From a bacterium (GTDB taxonomy: Bacteria > Gemmatimonadota > Glassbacteria > GWA2-58-10): a DNA stretch of 30,452 nucleotides. The notes under the pieces were generated by a model that did no database searches, had not been told where the DNA came from, and saw only the letters and a program-made list of their open reading frames with translations. The translations under genes and the position numbers were made by a program. Location: NCBI GenBank assembly GCA_021372515.1, contig JAJFUG010000143.1, positions 1-30,452 of the forward strand, given 5' to 3'. Positions 20,377-28,024 of the stretch are shown here, in pieces. The first letter of the stretch is position 1. Each line of letters begins with the position of its first letter.

Positions 20377-22491
20377 GTGGATGTGCTGCAGTTTCTCAAT
20401 CCGCTGGTGCTGATCGGTCTGGCCGCTGGTGCGATCCCTTTCATCATCCATTTTTTCAGCCGTTTCCGGGCCGAGAGGCGCGAGTTCAGCTCGCTGCTGC
20501 TGCTGTCCGAGGTGGCCCAGCGCAACGTGCGCCGCCTGCGGATGCGGCGCTGGCTGCTGCTGGCGCTGCGTACGCTGGCGGTGGTCCTTCTGGTGCTGGT
20601 CCCGGCGCGGCCCATGCTGCGCGGGTTTTTCCAGGCCGGGCCCGAGGAGCACCTCCCAGCGGCCGTGGCGTTCGTGTTTGACAATTCGGCCAGCATGGGC
20701 TACGTGGATGAGCACGGCGCCGTGAACGACCGCTTGGCGGCCAGGCTGGAGCGGGTGTGCTCCTGGCTGGGCGGGCGGGACCGCTGGCGCCTTGTCACCG
20801 CGCCGGACGGCCTGGAGGCGTCACAGAACGCGCAATGGCTGGTCTCCGGCGGGCCGGGGCCGAGCGGGGCGCTGCTGGCCCCAGGTTACGGCACGGCGCG
20901 CCTGGGCGAGGCGGTGCGCGCGGCGGAGCACGCCCTGGCCGCCGAGCGCGGCACAGTGACCCGCGAGGGATTCATTTTCAGCGACTGCCAGCGCGGGTTC
21001 CTCGGTCCGGACAGCCTGGGCCCGGACATCACGGGCGCGATAACCCGCTGGTACGTGATCGAGGGCCACTCCCGTGCGCCGGAGAACCTGGCCCTGACCG
21101 GGCTGTCCCTTCCCGGCGAGATAGTCCGGCCCGGGGCGCCGCTCAAGGTGCGGGTGGAGGTGGCGCGTTACGGGGGCGCCGGGACAGCCAAAGCCATGCC
21201 GCGGCTTTACCTGGACGGACATCTGGTGGGCCAGGGCGAGCTGAGCCTGGAGCCGGATGCCGCCTCCGCGGCCACAGTGGAGCTGCCGCCCCAGGAGGCC
21301 GGCTCCTACGAGCTTTCCGCCCGTCTGGATGCCGACAACCTGGAGGTGGACAACAGCCGCTCCATCCTGCTGACTGTGCCGCCGCGCCTGCGGGTGACCC
21401 TGGTGGAGGGCGGCGCGTCCGGGCCCTGGCTGCGCGCGGCCCTGGAGGTGCTGGATGGAGCCGGGGCGATCAGCCTGGGCGGGGCCGCGGGCCTGCCCCT
21501 GCCGCAGACCGCTTTCACCGGTTCGGACGTGATCGTTCTGCACGGTGTGAATTATCCCGAGGCGGCCCTGGGGGCCTGCCTCGACCGGGCGCTGAGCGCC
21601 GGGCTGGGGGTGCTGGTGCTGCCGTCCGGGCAGGACCAGGCGGCGGACGGAGCGGCGCAGGGATTCAGCCAGGCCGCGGCCCGTCTGGGCCTGCCGGTGA
21701 GCCTCGGAGCGCTGGAGCGCCTGGGGGGCGGATCGTTCGACACACCCGCGCGGCCGGGGCCAGGGCAGGAGTCCGGGGCGGTGTTCGGCGCATTGTTCGA
21801 ATCCCTGCCGGCCCTGGTGCGGATCAAGCTGACCGCCCTGCGCAACCTGTCTCAGCCGGAGGCCGTGGGTGATGGGGGCCAGGCCTGGGACCTGGCGAGC
21901 GCCGGGGGCAAGCCCGTTTTGCGCTTAGTCCGCCAGGGCGGTTTCGCCCTGGCCCTGGCCGGCCTGGACCTGGCCGACCCAGCCCAGACCGAGCTGCCCG
22001 AGACCCCGCTTTTCGTGCCGTTGGTGCATTCGCTGCTCACTCTCTGCGCCAGCCGCGGCCCGGTGGTGCAGCCCGAGGTGCGGGTGGGCGAAAGCGTGAG
22101 CCTCTTTTTCGGTGCTCCATCTGGAACCGGGGGGCTGGAGATTCACGGCCCGGCCGAGAGCCGTTTCATGCTGCCGCCGGGTGAGCGCAGCCGGGTGGAT
22201 TTCGACGGGGCGCGGCAGCCGGGACTGTACCGTATCTACGACAACGGCCGCCCGGCCGGGGCTTTCGCCGCCGGCATCGACCCGGCCGAGAGCGATGTCC
22301 GCCCGGAGAGCCGGGAGGAGATACGGCGCTATTTCGCCGGGCGCGAGGTGCGGTTTGTCGGTCCGGATGACAACCTGGCGGAAATGGTGTTCCCGGACCG
22401 TGGCGGGGTGGAGCTGTGGCCCTGGCTGCTCGGGCTGTTCCTGCTGGTGCTGGCCGCCGAGCAGTTGCTGGCCAACCGGAAAGAGGACTGA
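20377..22491 (+). CDS. BatA-domain / VWA-like membrane protein
   Basis: The product has 704 residues. The GTG start at 20377 has AGGA 7 bases upstream. Residues 1-30 are the BatA N-terminal segment (FLNPLVLIGLAAGAIPFIIHFF), followed by the conserved basic FSSLLLLSEVAQRNVRRLRMRRW and a second helix (LLLALRTLAVVLLVLVP). A von Willebrand A-like fold follows, with FVFDNSASMGY (MIDAS-type Asp-x-Ser-x-Ser replaced by DNSAS). Then come beta-rich CARDB-like domains, a glutamine-amidotransferase-like region (about 345-430) and a last membrane helix (WPWLLGLFLLVLAAEQLL). Such proteins usually sit with MoxR ATPase and DUF58 genes; those are missing here. Its task, perhaps envelope protein assembly or stress, is unknown. 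Confidence 0.8.
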   Translation: MDVLQFLNPLVLIGLAAGAIPFIIHFFSRFRAERREFSSLLLLSEVAQRNVRRLRMRRWLLLALRTLAVVLLVLVPARPMLRGFFQAGPEEHLPAAVAFVFDNSASMGYVDEHGAVNDRLAARLERVCSWLGGRDRWRLVTAPDGLEASQNAQWLVSGGPGPSGALLAPGYGTARLGEAVRAAEHALAAERGTVTREGFIFSDCQRGFLGPDSLGPDITGAITRWYVIEGHSRAPENLALTGLSLPGEIVRPGAPLKVRVEVARYGGAGTAKAMPRLYLDGHLVGQGELSLEPDAASAATVELPPQEAGSYELSARLDADNLEVDNSRSILLTVPPRLRVTLVEGGASGPWLRAALEVLDGAGAISLGGAAGLPLPQTAFTGSDVIVLHGVNYPEAALGACLDRALSAGLGVLVLPSGQDQAADGAAQGFSQAAARLGLPVSLGALERLGGGSFDTPARPGPGQESGAVFGALFESLPALVRIKLTALRNLSQPEAVGDGGQAWDLASAGGKPVLRLVRQGGFALALAGLDLADPAQTELPETPLFVPLVHSLLTLCASRGPVVQPEVRVGESVSLFFGAPSGTGGLEIHGPAESRFMLPPGERSRVDFDGARQPGLYRIYDNGRPAGAFAAGIDPAESDVRPESREEIRRYFAGREVRFVGPDDNLAEMVFPDRGGVELWPWLLGLFLLVLAAEQLLANRKED

Positions 22492-22632
22492 AAGCGGTTT
22501 TGCATCATCTATGAAGAGTTCCGTGTTTAATGTAGCGGTACGGAGCACCGTGCCCGAGAAGCATTGGTGTTCTCTTGGTTACGGGCAAGTGAACCAGAAG
22601 CCATTGGGTTGTTTACGAAGAAATCAGCCTTC

Positions 22633-22696
22633 TGTAGGGGCGGCCCCCCGTGGCCGCCTGCACAGAATGTGGGCAGGCACAAGGGCCTGCTTCTAC
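22633..22696. repeat. Dispersed palindromic repeat, copy 2
   Basis: Same 64-base element as at 4132-4195: the first 26 bases are identical and the right part GGGCAGGCACA is kept. The right end has decayed (CTTCTACG instead of CCCCTACA). The flank before the element is also shared (GCTTTCTG versus GCCTTCTG), hinting at a longer unit. Confidence 0.85.
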
Positions 22697-22717
22697 GACA
22701 AGCTGGTGGTGGTCTTC

Positions 22718-22743
22718 GTAGGGGCAATTCATGAATTGCCCCT
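22718..22743. repeat. Short palindrome related to the dispersed repeat
   Basis: GTAGGGGCAATTC is mirrored after AT by GAATTGCCCC: a perfect 22-base palindrome at 22721-22742. It shares the GTAGGGGC opening with the 64-base repeat 22 bases to its left, so it looks like a second repeat family or a minimal version. Confidence 0.65.
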
Positions 22744-22817
22744 TGTATCCCCGCTATGGCTTTCAAGAGTGTGGATATGTAAAACGGTAAGTTTCTGTCG
22801 AGTGGGAAGGCAGTGAA

Positions 22818-25800
22818 ATGGCGGACCTGAAAAGCTTGCTGGAGCGGCTGGACAGCTCGCGCGCCTTTACCAGAGCGCTGGAGCACCTGTACGGCCGGGA
22901 GGATGACAGCGCGGCCGAGGCGCGTCTGGGCAACCTGTACGGCTCGGCCCGGAATTTCGTTGCGGCAGGGCTTCAGACGCGCCGTCCCGGCACCACGCTC
23001 TATGTGACCCGCGGGGCGCGCCAGGTGGAGAAGATCGAGGCGGACCTGCTCAATTTCCTGCCCGAGGAACAAGTGAACGTGTTCCCGCAGTGGGAGGTGC
23101 TGCCCTACGAGGATTCGCGCCCGGAACCGGGGATAGTGGGTCCGCGGATCGAGGCCCTGTCTCGCCTGATGCACCTGACCCCGGGGGTGACCGTGATCCC
23201 GGTGCGCGCGCTCTGCCAGCGCGTGGTGGCGCCGGGGGATTTCAACCGCCGCGAGATCACGCTGCGCCTGGGCCAGAGCGTGGAACTGGAGAGCCTTCTT
23301 GCCGGCCTGGTAGAGCTGGGTTTCAGGCGCGAGGCCATGGTGGAGGAGGTGGGCACGTTCAGCGTGCGCGGCGGCATCCTCGATATCTACGGCTTCGAGA
23401 TGGAAAACCCGGTGCGCCTGGAGCTGTTCGGGGATGAGCTGGCCGACCTGCGCTGCTTCGAGATCGCCAGCCAGCGCTCGGTGGAAAAGCTGGAGCGGGT
23501 GCGTCTGTTGCCGGTTAGCGAGCCGTTCGACTGGAAACGCAACGGTGTCCGGGGCGGTTCGTCCCGCCTGGGCGACCTGTTCGACTACCTCGCTCCGGGC
23601 AGCCTGGTGCTGTTCGATGAGCGGGACAAGGTGCTTCAGGAGGCGGAAAAGTTCTGGGAGGAGGTGCACGAGCTGCACGAGCGGGCGGTGGAACGCCGGG
23701 GAGCCCTGTTCCGTGCCCCGGAGGAGCTGTACCTGTCGGCGCAGGAGCTGGGCGAGCGCTTGGAGCAGTTCCGCCGCGCCGACCTGTGCAGCCTGCATAT
23801 CAAGGAGGGCCCGGGCGAGGCGATCCGTTTCGACACGCGCGAGGCCCCGGCCGTGGACCGCGACCTGGACAGCCTGCGCGGCCACCTTCGCCGCGAGCAC
23901 GAGCGCGGCCGTCAGAGCTGGCTTCTCTGCGACACCGCCGGCCAGCTCGAACGCCTGGAGGAACTGCTGGGCGAGAGCGCCGAGTTGGCGGTGCTGGCCC
24001 TGGGCAGCCTGGAGACCGGGTTCAGCTACCCGGACTGCGAGCTGGTCCTCTACACGGACCATGAAATCTTCCGCCGCTTCCGTCACGTGCGCGGCCGTCG
24101 CAACTACAAGCGCGCCCCCTCGCTCGAAAATTTTTCCAGCCTTCGCCCCGGCGATTACGTGGTGCATATCGACTACGGGATCGGCAAGTTCCGCGGGCTG
24201 AAAAAGATCAGCACCGAGAACGCCACGGTGGATTGCCTGTGGCTGGAGTACGCGGACGGCGATTTCCTGTACGTGCCGATGGACCAGTTGGGCCTGGTGG
24301 AGCGCTACAGCTCGGAGGACGGCCAGCCGCCCGCGGTGCACAAGATCGGCGGCGCGCAGTGGCTGCGGGTCAAGGCACGCACGGTCAAGGCGATCCAGGA
24401 CATGACCGAGGAGCTGATCTCGATCTACGCCAGCCGCAAGGTGCGCGGCGGGTTCGAGTTCAGCCCGGACACCGACTGGCAGCGCGACCTGGAGCGCTCG
24501 TTCGTGTACGAGGAGACTGTCGACCAGCTCCGGGCGATCGAGGAGATCAAGGCCGACATGCAGAAAAAGGCCTGCATGGACCGTCTGCTCTGCGGCGATG
24601 TGGGTTTCGGCAAGACTGAAGTGGCCCTGCGGGCGGCGTTCAAGGCGGTGCAGGACGGCAAGCAGGTGGCGGTGCTGGTGCCGACCACGGTGCTGGCCCA
24701 GCAGCACTACATCACGTTCAGCGAGCGCCTGGCCGATTTCCCGGTGCAGGTGGAGACCCTCAGCCGGTTCAAGGGGCCCAAGGAGCAGAAGGATATCGTG
24801 AAGCGCCTGGGCAAGGGCGAGGTGGATATCCTGATCGGCACTCACCGTCTGCTGAGCCAGGACGTCAAGTTCAGCGACCTGGGCCTGCTGGTGATCGACG
24901 AGGAGCAGCGTTTCGGGGTCAAGCACAAGGAGCGGCTGAAAAAGATCCGCAACGAGGTGGACACCCTGACCATGACCGCCACCCCGATCCCGCGCACCCT
25001 GCACATGAGCTTGATGGGCATCCGCGACCTGTCGCTGATCACCACGCCGCCCCAGGACCGTCTGCCGATCCACACCCGGGTCTGCGGGTTCGACGAGGAG
25101 GTGATCGCCGAGGCGATCCGCCGCGAGCTGGCGCGAGACGGGCAGGTGTTTTTCGTGCACAACCGGGTCGGCTCGATCTACGCCATGCACGAGTTCCTGC
25201 ACCGCGTGGTGCCGGAATGCCGGATCGGGGTGGCCCACGGCCAGATGCCGGAGCGCGAGCTGGAGAGCAGCATGCGCCGTTTCCAGCGCCGCGAGGTGAA
25301 CGTCCTGCTCTCGACCATGATTATCGAGAACGGGCTGGATTTCCCCAACGCCAACACGATCATAGTCAACCGGGCCGACTGTTTCGGGCTGGCCCAGCTC
25401 TACCAGTTGCGCGGACGGGTGGGGCGCAGTTTCCACCGCGCCTACGCCTACCTGATGGTCCCTCCCCAGCGCATGCTGACCGATGACGCGGTCAAGCGCC
25501 TGCGCGTGCTGGAGGAGTACACCGAGCTGGGCAGCGGCTACGAGATAGCCCTGCGCGACCTGGAGATGCGCGGCACGGGCAACCTCCTGGGCAGCCAGCA
25601 GCACGGGTTCATCACCGCTGTGGGGTTCGACACCTACCTGAAGCTGCTCAAGGACGCCATCGCCAAGCTGGAGCAGAGCGGCCAGCGGGTCGAGGCGATG
25701 TCGGTCAAGGTGAACCTCGATCTGCCGGCCTACCTGCCGGACGAGTACGTGCCGGACCAGAAGCAGAAACTGGCCCTTTACCGCAAGATCGCCTCCAGCG

Positions 25801-26198
25801 AGGACCCCGCGCTGCTGGATGAGGTGGCCCACGAGCTGGAGGACCGTTTCGGCGCGCTGCCCGAGGAGGTGCGCAGCCTGCTGGAGAAGATGCGCCTGCG
25901 TATTTTCGCCGCGCGCCTGGGCCTGGAGAGCGTGTACATCGCGGACGGCCTGTGCAAGCTGGATTTCTCGCGCCAGGCGCGGGTGCGGCTAAACCCGGTC
26001 TGCCGGGCCCTGGAGAGTGTGAGCGGCCGGAAAGAGGTGCTGAGCCTGGACCCGGTCTCGATCGTGATCCAGCCGCAGTCGAAGCAGAAAGCTTTCGCCC
26101 AGATCACCGGGGCGCTGGGGTTCATGGCCGCGCAGCCGCAGAAATTCCTGGAGTCGGTGGCGGCCACGCTGGAGGCCGGAACGGCCCAGCCGCTCTGA
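22818..26198 (+). CDS. mfd: Transcription-repair coupling factor Mfd
   Basis: The product has 1126 residues, usual for Mfd. GGAAGG lies 7 bases before the ATG. Mfd displaces RNA polymerase stalled at DNA damage and recruits UvrA. Order: UvrB-like N-terminal modules (WEVLPYEDSRPEPGIVGPRI, GTFSVRGGILDIYGFEMENPVRLELFGDE), the RNA-polymerase-interacting domain around 430-500 (LRPGDYVVHIDYGIGKFRGLKK), the translocase with Walker A GDVGFGKTE at about 592-600, the DEEQRFGVKHKE motif, TATPIPRTLHMSLMGIRDLS, then RVGSIYAMHEF, NGLDFPNANTIIVNRAD, QLRGRVGRS and the TRG region, and the C-terminal D7 domain. Nothing is missing. It has its own terminator and is probably a single-gene unit. Confidence 0.98.
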   Translation: MADLKSLLERLDSSRAFTRALEHLYGREDDSAAEARLGNLYGSARNFVAAGLQTRRPGTTLYVTRGARQVEKIEADLLNFLPEEQVNVFPQWEVLPYEDSRPEPGIVGPRIEALSRLMHLTPGVTVIPVRALCQRVVAPGDFNRREITLRLGQSVELESLLAGLVELGFRREAMVEEVGTFSVRGGILDIYGFEMENPVRLELFGDELADLRCFEIASQRSVEKLERVRLLPVSEPFDWKRNGVRGGSSRLGDLFDYLAPGSLVLFDERDKVLQEAEKFWEEVHELHERAVERRGALFRAPEELYLSAQELGERLEQFRRADLCSLHIKEGPGEAIRFDTREAPAVDRDLDSLRGHLRREHERGRQSWLLCDTAGQLERLEELLGESAELAVLALGSLETGFSYPDCELVLYTDHEIFRRFRHVRGRRNYKRAPSLENFSSLRPGDYVVHIDYGIGKFRGLKKISTENATVDCLWLEYADGDFLYVPMDQLGLVERYSSEDGQPPAVHKIGGAQWLRVKARTVKAIQDMTEELISIYASRKVRGGFEFSPDTDWQRDLERSFVYEETVDQLRAIEEIKADMQKKACMDRLLCGDVGFGKTEVALRAAFKAVQDGKQVAVLVPTTVLAQQHYITFSERLADFPVQVETLSRFKGPKEQKDIVKRLGKGEVDILIGTHRLLSQDVKFSDLGLLVIDEEQRFGVKHKERLKKIRNEVDTLTMTATPIPRTLHMSLMGIRDLSLITTPPQDRLPIHTRVCGFDEEVIAEAIRRELARDGQVFFVHNRVGSIYAMHEFLHRVVPECRIGVAHGQMPERELESSMRRFQRREVNVLLSTMIIENGLDFPNANTIIVNRADCFGLAQLYQLRGRVGRSFHRAYAYLMVPPQRMLTDDAVKRLRVLEEYTELGSGYEIALRDLEMRGTGNLLGSQQHGFITAVGFDTYLKLLKDAIAKLEQSGQRVEAMSVKVNLDLPAYLPDEYVPDQKQKLALYRKIASSEDPALLDEVAHELEDRFGALPEEVRSLLEKMRLRIFAARLGLESVYIADGLCKLDFSRQARVRLNPVCRALESVSGRKEVLSLDPVSIVIQPQSKQKAFAQITGALGFMAAQPQKFLESVAATLEAGTAQPL

Positions 26199-26233
26199 GC
26201 CGGGAGCGGTCAAGACAGGAATGCGCCGTTTCG

Positions 26234-26269
26234 CGGCGGAAGAAGATTTTCTTCCGCCGTTTTTTATTC
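26234..26269 (+). terminator. Rho-independent terminator of mfd
   Basis: Perfect 11-base stem CGGCGGAAGAA / TTCTTCCGCCG, GATT loop, then TTTTTTATT, 36 bases after the stop. Confidence 0.95.
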
Positions 26270-26399
26270 CCCGTCGGCGCTGGTTTCAGCTATAATCGTC
26301 TTTTTCATAAATTTAACGCGGCAGGGCTCACACGGGTGTTACTCCGATGGTCACATCTTTTTCTCACCGTTTGGAAGAAATAAAAACCAGAAAAAATAT

Positions 26400-26442
26400 T
26401 TGACATATTTATTTGAAACACTGGCATAGTTCCTGCTGTAAT
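26400..26442 (+). promoter_or_regulatory. Promoter of the small double helix-turn-helix gene
   Basis: TTGAAA (26413-26418) and TGTAAT (26437-26442), 18 bases apart, with a TG-extended -10. A second, perfect TTGACA lies at 26400-26405 with a weaker -10 (CATAGT, 19-base spacer). Transcription would begin about 57 bases before the ATG. The 26270-26480 stretch is strikingly AT-rich for this genome. Confidence 0.6.
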
Positions 26443-26505
26443 AAACAATGAACGAACGACCAGCTCCGGTTGAAAAACGGTGTAAGCTAACGGCGAGGTG
26501 AACAG

Positions 26506-26862
26506 ATGAAGAAAGGACTCTCAATGGCCCTGGAGCTGCTGGGACACAAGCTGCGTGTCGGATTCCAGATCCGGCCGAACAACCGTAATTCTCTGAAACG
26601 TCGGGATGACAGGGTTATCCGTGACTACCAGCAGGGTTATGGTATTAAGCGATTGGCCCAGAAGTACGGCCTGACGGAGAACCGCATTTCCCAGATCCTT
26701 ACCTCAAACGGGGCGCGCGAGCCCAAGTGGCGCAAGATGAGCGACGAAAAGCGCAAGGTCATTTTCCAGCTCCAGCGCAAGGGTTTGTCGAAGGCCGAGA
26801 TCGGCCGCCAGGTGGGGGTGTCGCGCGAGCGGGTGCGCCAGATCCTGCAACAGGGTGTCTGA
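26506..26862 (+). CDS. Small DNA-binding protein with two helix-turn-helix motifs
   Basis: The product has 118 residues and is basic. The ATG at 26506 has GAGGTG 6 bases upstream. Two HTH units are visible: about 36-68 (VIRDYQQGYGIKRLAQKYGL, ENRISQIL) and about 85-116 (VIFQLQRKGLSKAEIGRQVG, RERVRQIL). Both end in the Ser/Arg-x-x-x-(V/I)-(S/R)QIL pattern of sigma-70 region 4 and resolvase-type HTH domains, and look like an internal duplication. With no effector domain it is probably a small transcription factor or nucleoid-associated protein. It has its own promoter and terminator, so it is a free-standing unit. Confidence 0.75.
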   Translation: MKKGLSMALELLGHKLRVGFQIRPNNRNSLKRRDDRVIRDYQQGYGIKRLAQKYGLTENRISQILTSNGAREPKWRKMSDEKRKVIFQLQRKGLSKAEIGRQVGVSRERVRQILQQGV

Positions 26863-26894
26863 GACGGGAGCAGTCGAAGCCCGGATGCAAAAAG

Positions 26895-26922
26895 AAAAGG
26901 ACTCGTTTGAGTCCTTTTTTTA
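26895..26922 (+). terminator. Rho-independent terminator of the double HTH gene
   Basis: Stem AAAAGGACTC / GAGTCCTTTT with GTTT loop and a run of seven or more T, 33 bases after the stop. Confidence 0.95.
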
Positions 26923-26987
26923 TTCCCTTGGGTTGGTTATATTATAGTAACTTCAGGTTGGCTGTTAACCGGGGTGCGGAGGCTGGT

Positions 26988-27299
26988 GTGTCGATTTTCG
27001 AGCAGAACGAGGCGCTGTTAGAGGAACTTGAGCAGGCCGAATCCCTGGTGGAAAAAGCCCGTATCCAGGGGGTGGCCGCCGGGGTGGACCGCTTGCAGGT
27101 GGCCTCCCGGATCAAGACCTGCGTCGCCGCACTGGCCGAAAACATCCGCGCCGCCGGGGGCGATATCCAAGCCCTGGGCGGCGCTCTGGTGGTGCCCGAC
27201 CTGATCGAGGTGCTGGGCCGCTACAGCGGGGTGTTCGACATCGAGGGCCTGGACAGCCTGATCGAAGAACTCGAAAGGATGTGGAACGCCGCCGGTTGA
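26988..27299 (+). CDS. Hypothetical coiled-coil protein (103 aa)
   Basis: GTG start at 26988 with GGAGG and a 5-base gap; stop TGA at 27297. The N-terminal half is an acidic amphipathic helix (FEQNEALLEELEQAESLVEKA), followed by a predicted helical core (VAAGVDRLQVASRIKTCVAALAENI) and an acidic end (GLDSLIEELERMW). No signal or membrane segment, so cytoplasmic. The family is not recognised. An AT-rich stretch with TATAGTAAC lies 40 bases upstream and may hold its promoter. It faces the next small gene. Confidence 0.65.
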   Translation: MSIFEQNEALLEELEQAESLVEKARIQGVAAGVDRLQVASRIKTCVAALAENIRAAGGDIQALGGALVVPDLIEVLGRYSGVFDIEGLDSLIEELERMWNAAG

Positions 27300-27317
27300 G
27301 CGTCCACAGCCTCTGTG

Positions 27318-27476
27318 TCAGCGATTGTCAAGCGAAAGCAGGGCCAGCGCGGAGACTGCGCCGGTGATCAGGAAGAGGTCCTCGATCAGTTTCTGCTCCA
27401 GCGATCCCCGGGCCGCACTGCGCCAGGACTCGACAAGTAGTCTGACCTGCTCATCCGATAGCTCTACTTTTCTCAT
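27318..27476 (-). CDS. Hypothetical small protein (52 aa)
   Basis: The start at 27476 (MRKVELSDEQ) is chosen because GGGGGAGG lies about 5 bases upstream; an in-frame ATG at 27503 lacks a site. The first 35 residues are charged and helical (LSDEQVRLLVESWRSAARGS, LEQKLIEDL), the last 17 hydrophobic (FLITGAVSALALLSL). It may be a tail-anchored or amphipathic peptide. It ends 18 bases from the convergent gene. Family not recognised. Confidence 0.5.
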   Translation of the reverse strand: MRKVELSDEQVRLLVESWRSAARGSLEQKLIEDLFLITGAVSALALLSLDNR

Positions 27477-27835
27477 CTTTTCCTCCCCCATCCAAGTGTT
27501 CACCGTAATACTAAAGCAATTTCCGTGCTAAACGCCGGATGGGGGCTTATGCTATGTAATATCTTGAAATAAAAATAAATACAAGATTGCGGCGGTCCGG
27601 TTGAAAGGTGTGCGAGGTTTCGGACGGGCCCCGGATGGGGTGGCTGGGCCCGAAAAACGTCCCCGGACCGGGAAAGCCGTGGTAGCCGCTGTCCCTGGCC
27701 GCCCGGGTTGCCCGATTTCGCACACGCTGGCGGTTCCTTGCACAATTTCGAACAGAGACGGCCGTGGCTGGTGAATTGACAGGCTGACGGCCGGACCCGG
27801 AGCGGGACGTTTTTCTACCTCCACTTGGAAATGTG

Positions 27836-27854
27836 TGTTACTTTATGAGTAACA
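27836..27854. promoter_or_regulatory. Operator-like palindrome upstream of ftsK
   Basis: TGTTACT-ttatg-AGTAACA, a perfect 7-base inverted repeat with a 5-base spacer, about 70 bases before the candidate ftsK promoter. The form suits a dimeric HTH regulator. Confidence 0.45.
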
Positions 27855-27923
27855 GTTGCCACCCGGCGACATCCAGTAACGAGGGTTCCGGTCCCAAAAA
27901 CACCCGTTGTCCGGATTGCCGAA

Positions 27924-27952
27924 TTGACAAGGCCGGGGGCCGGCACTACTTT
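27924..27952 (+). promoter_or_regulatory. Candidate promoter of ftsK
   Basis: Perfect -35 TTGACA (27924-27929), 17-base spacer, then TACTTT (3 of 6). It would give a leader of about 65 bases before the ATG at 28025. Confidence 0.45.
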
Positions 27953-28024
27953 TCTTAACCGGTTTTCGTTTTTTCGCGGACTGTGTTCCGCTCCGCCTGT
28001 GAACGCCTGCAAAGGAACGGTTGC

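Larger units (their letters stand above)
22492..22817. other. Gene-free region before mfd, with repeats
   Basis: Apart from the two repeat elements listed separately (22633-22696 and 22718-22743), these 326 bases show no convincing gene and no clear promoter. The segment 22500-22630 is less GC-rich than its surroundings. An antisense frame over mfd runs into it but is a shadow. Confidence 0.6.
27477..28024. other. Long gap before ftsK with inverted repeats
   Basis: 548 bases without a convincing gene. Two long-range perfect inverted repeats cross each other: GTGTGCGA (27608-27615) with TCGCACAC (27718-27725), and GAAAAACGTCCC (27652-27663) with GGGACGTTTTTC (27804-27815). The crossing arrangement would be a pseudoknot or two alternative folds if transcribed. 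GAATTGACA occurs twice (27774 and 27922). A 90-codon frame on the minus strand is low-complexity and rejected. It may be a structured RNA, a long leader of ftsK, or a site for a DNA-organising protein. Confidence 0.5.

Noticed and set aside
22527-25832. 1101-codon open frame antisense to mfd
   Set aside because: mfd is unmistakable on the other strand. GC-rich codon use with G/C third positions leaves the opposite frame free of stops. The translation is low-complexity, His/Gln/Leu-rich, without any domain.
27552-27824. 90-codon minus-strand frame in the ftsK upstream gap
   Set aside because: Low complexity, no ribosome site, and it covers the inverted repeats that better explain the region.
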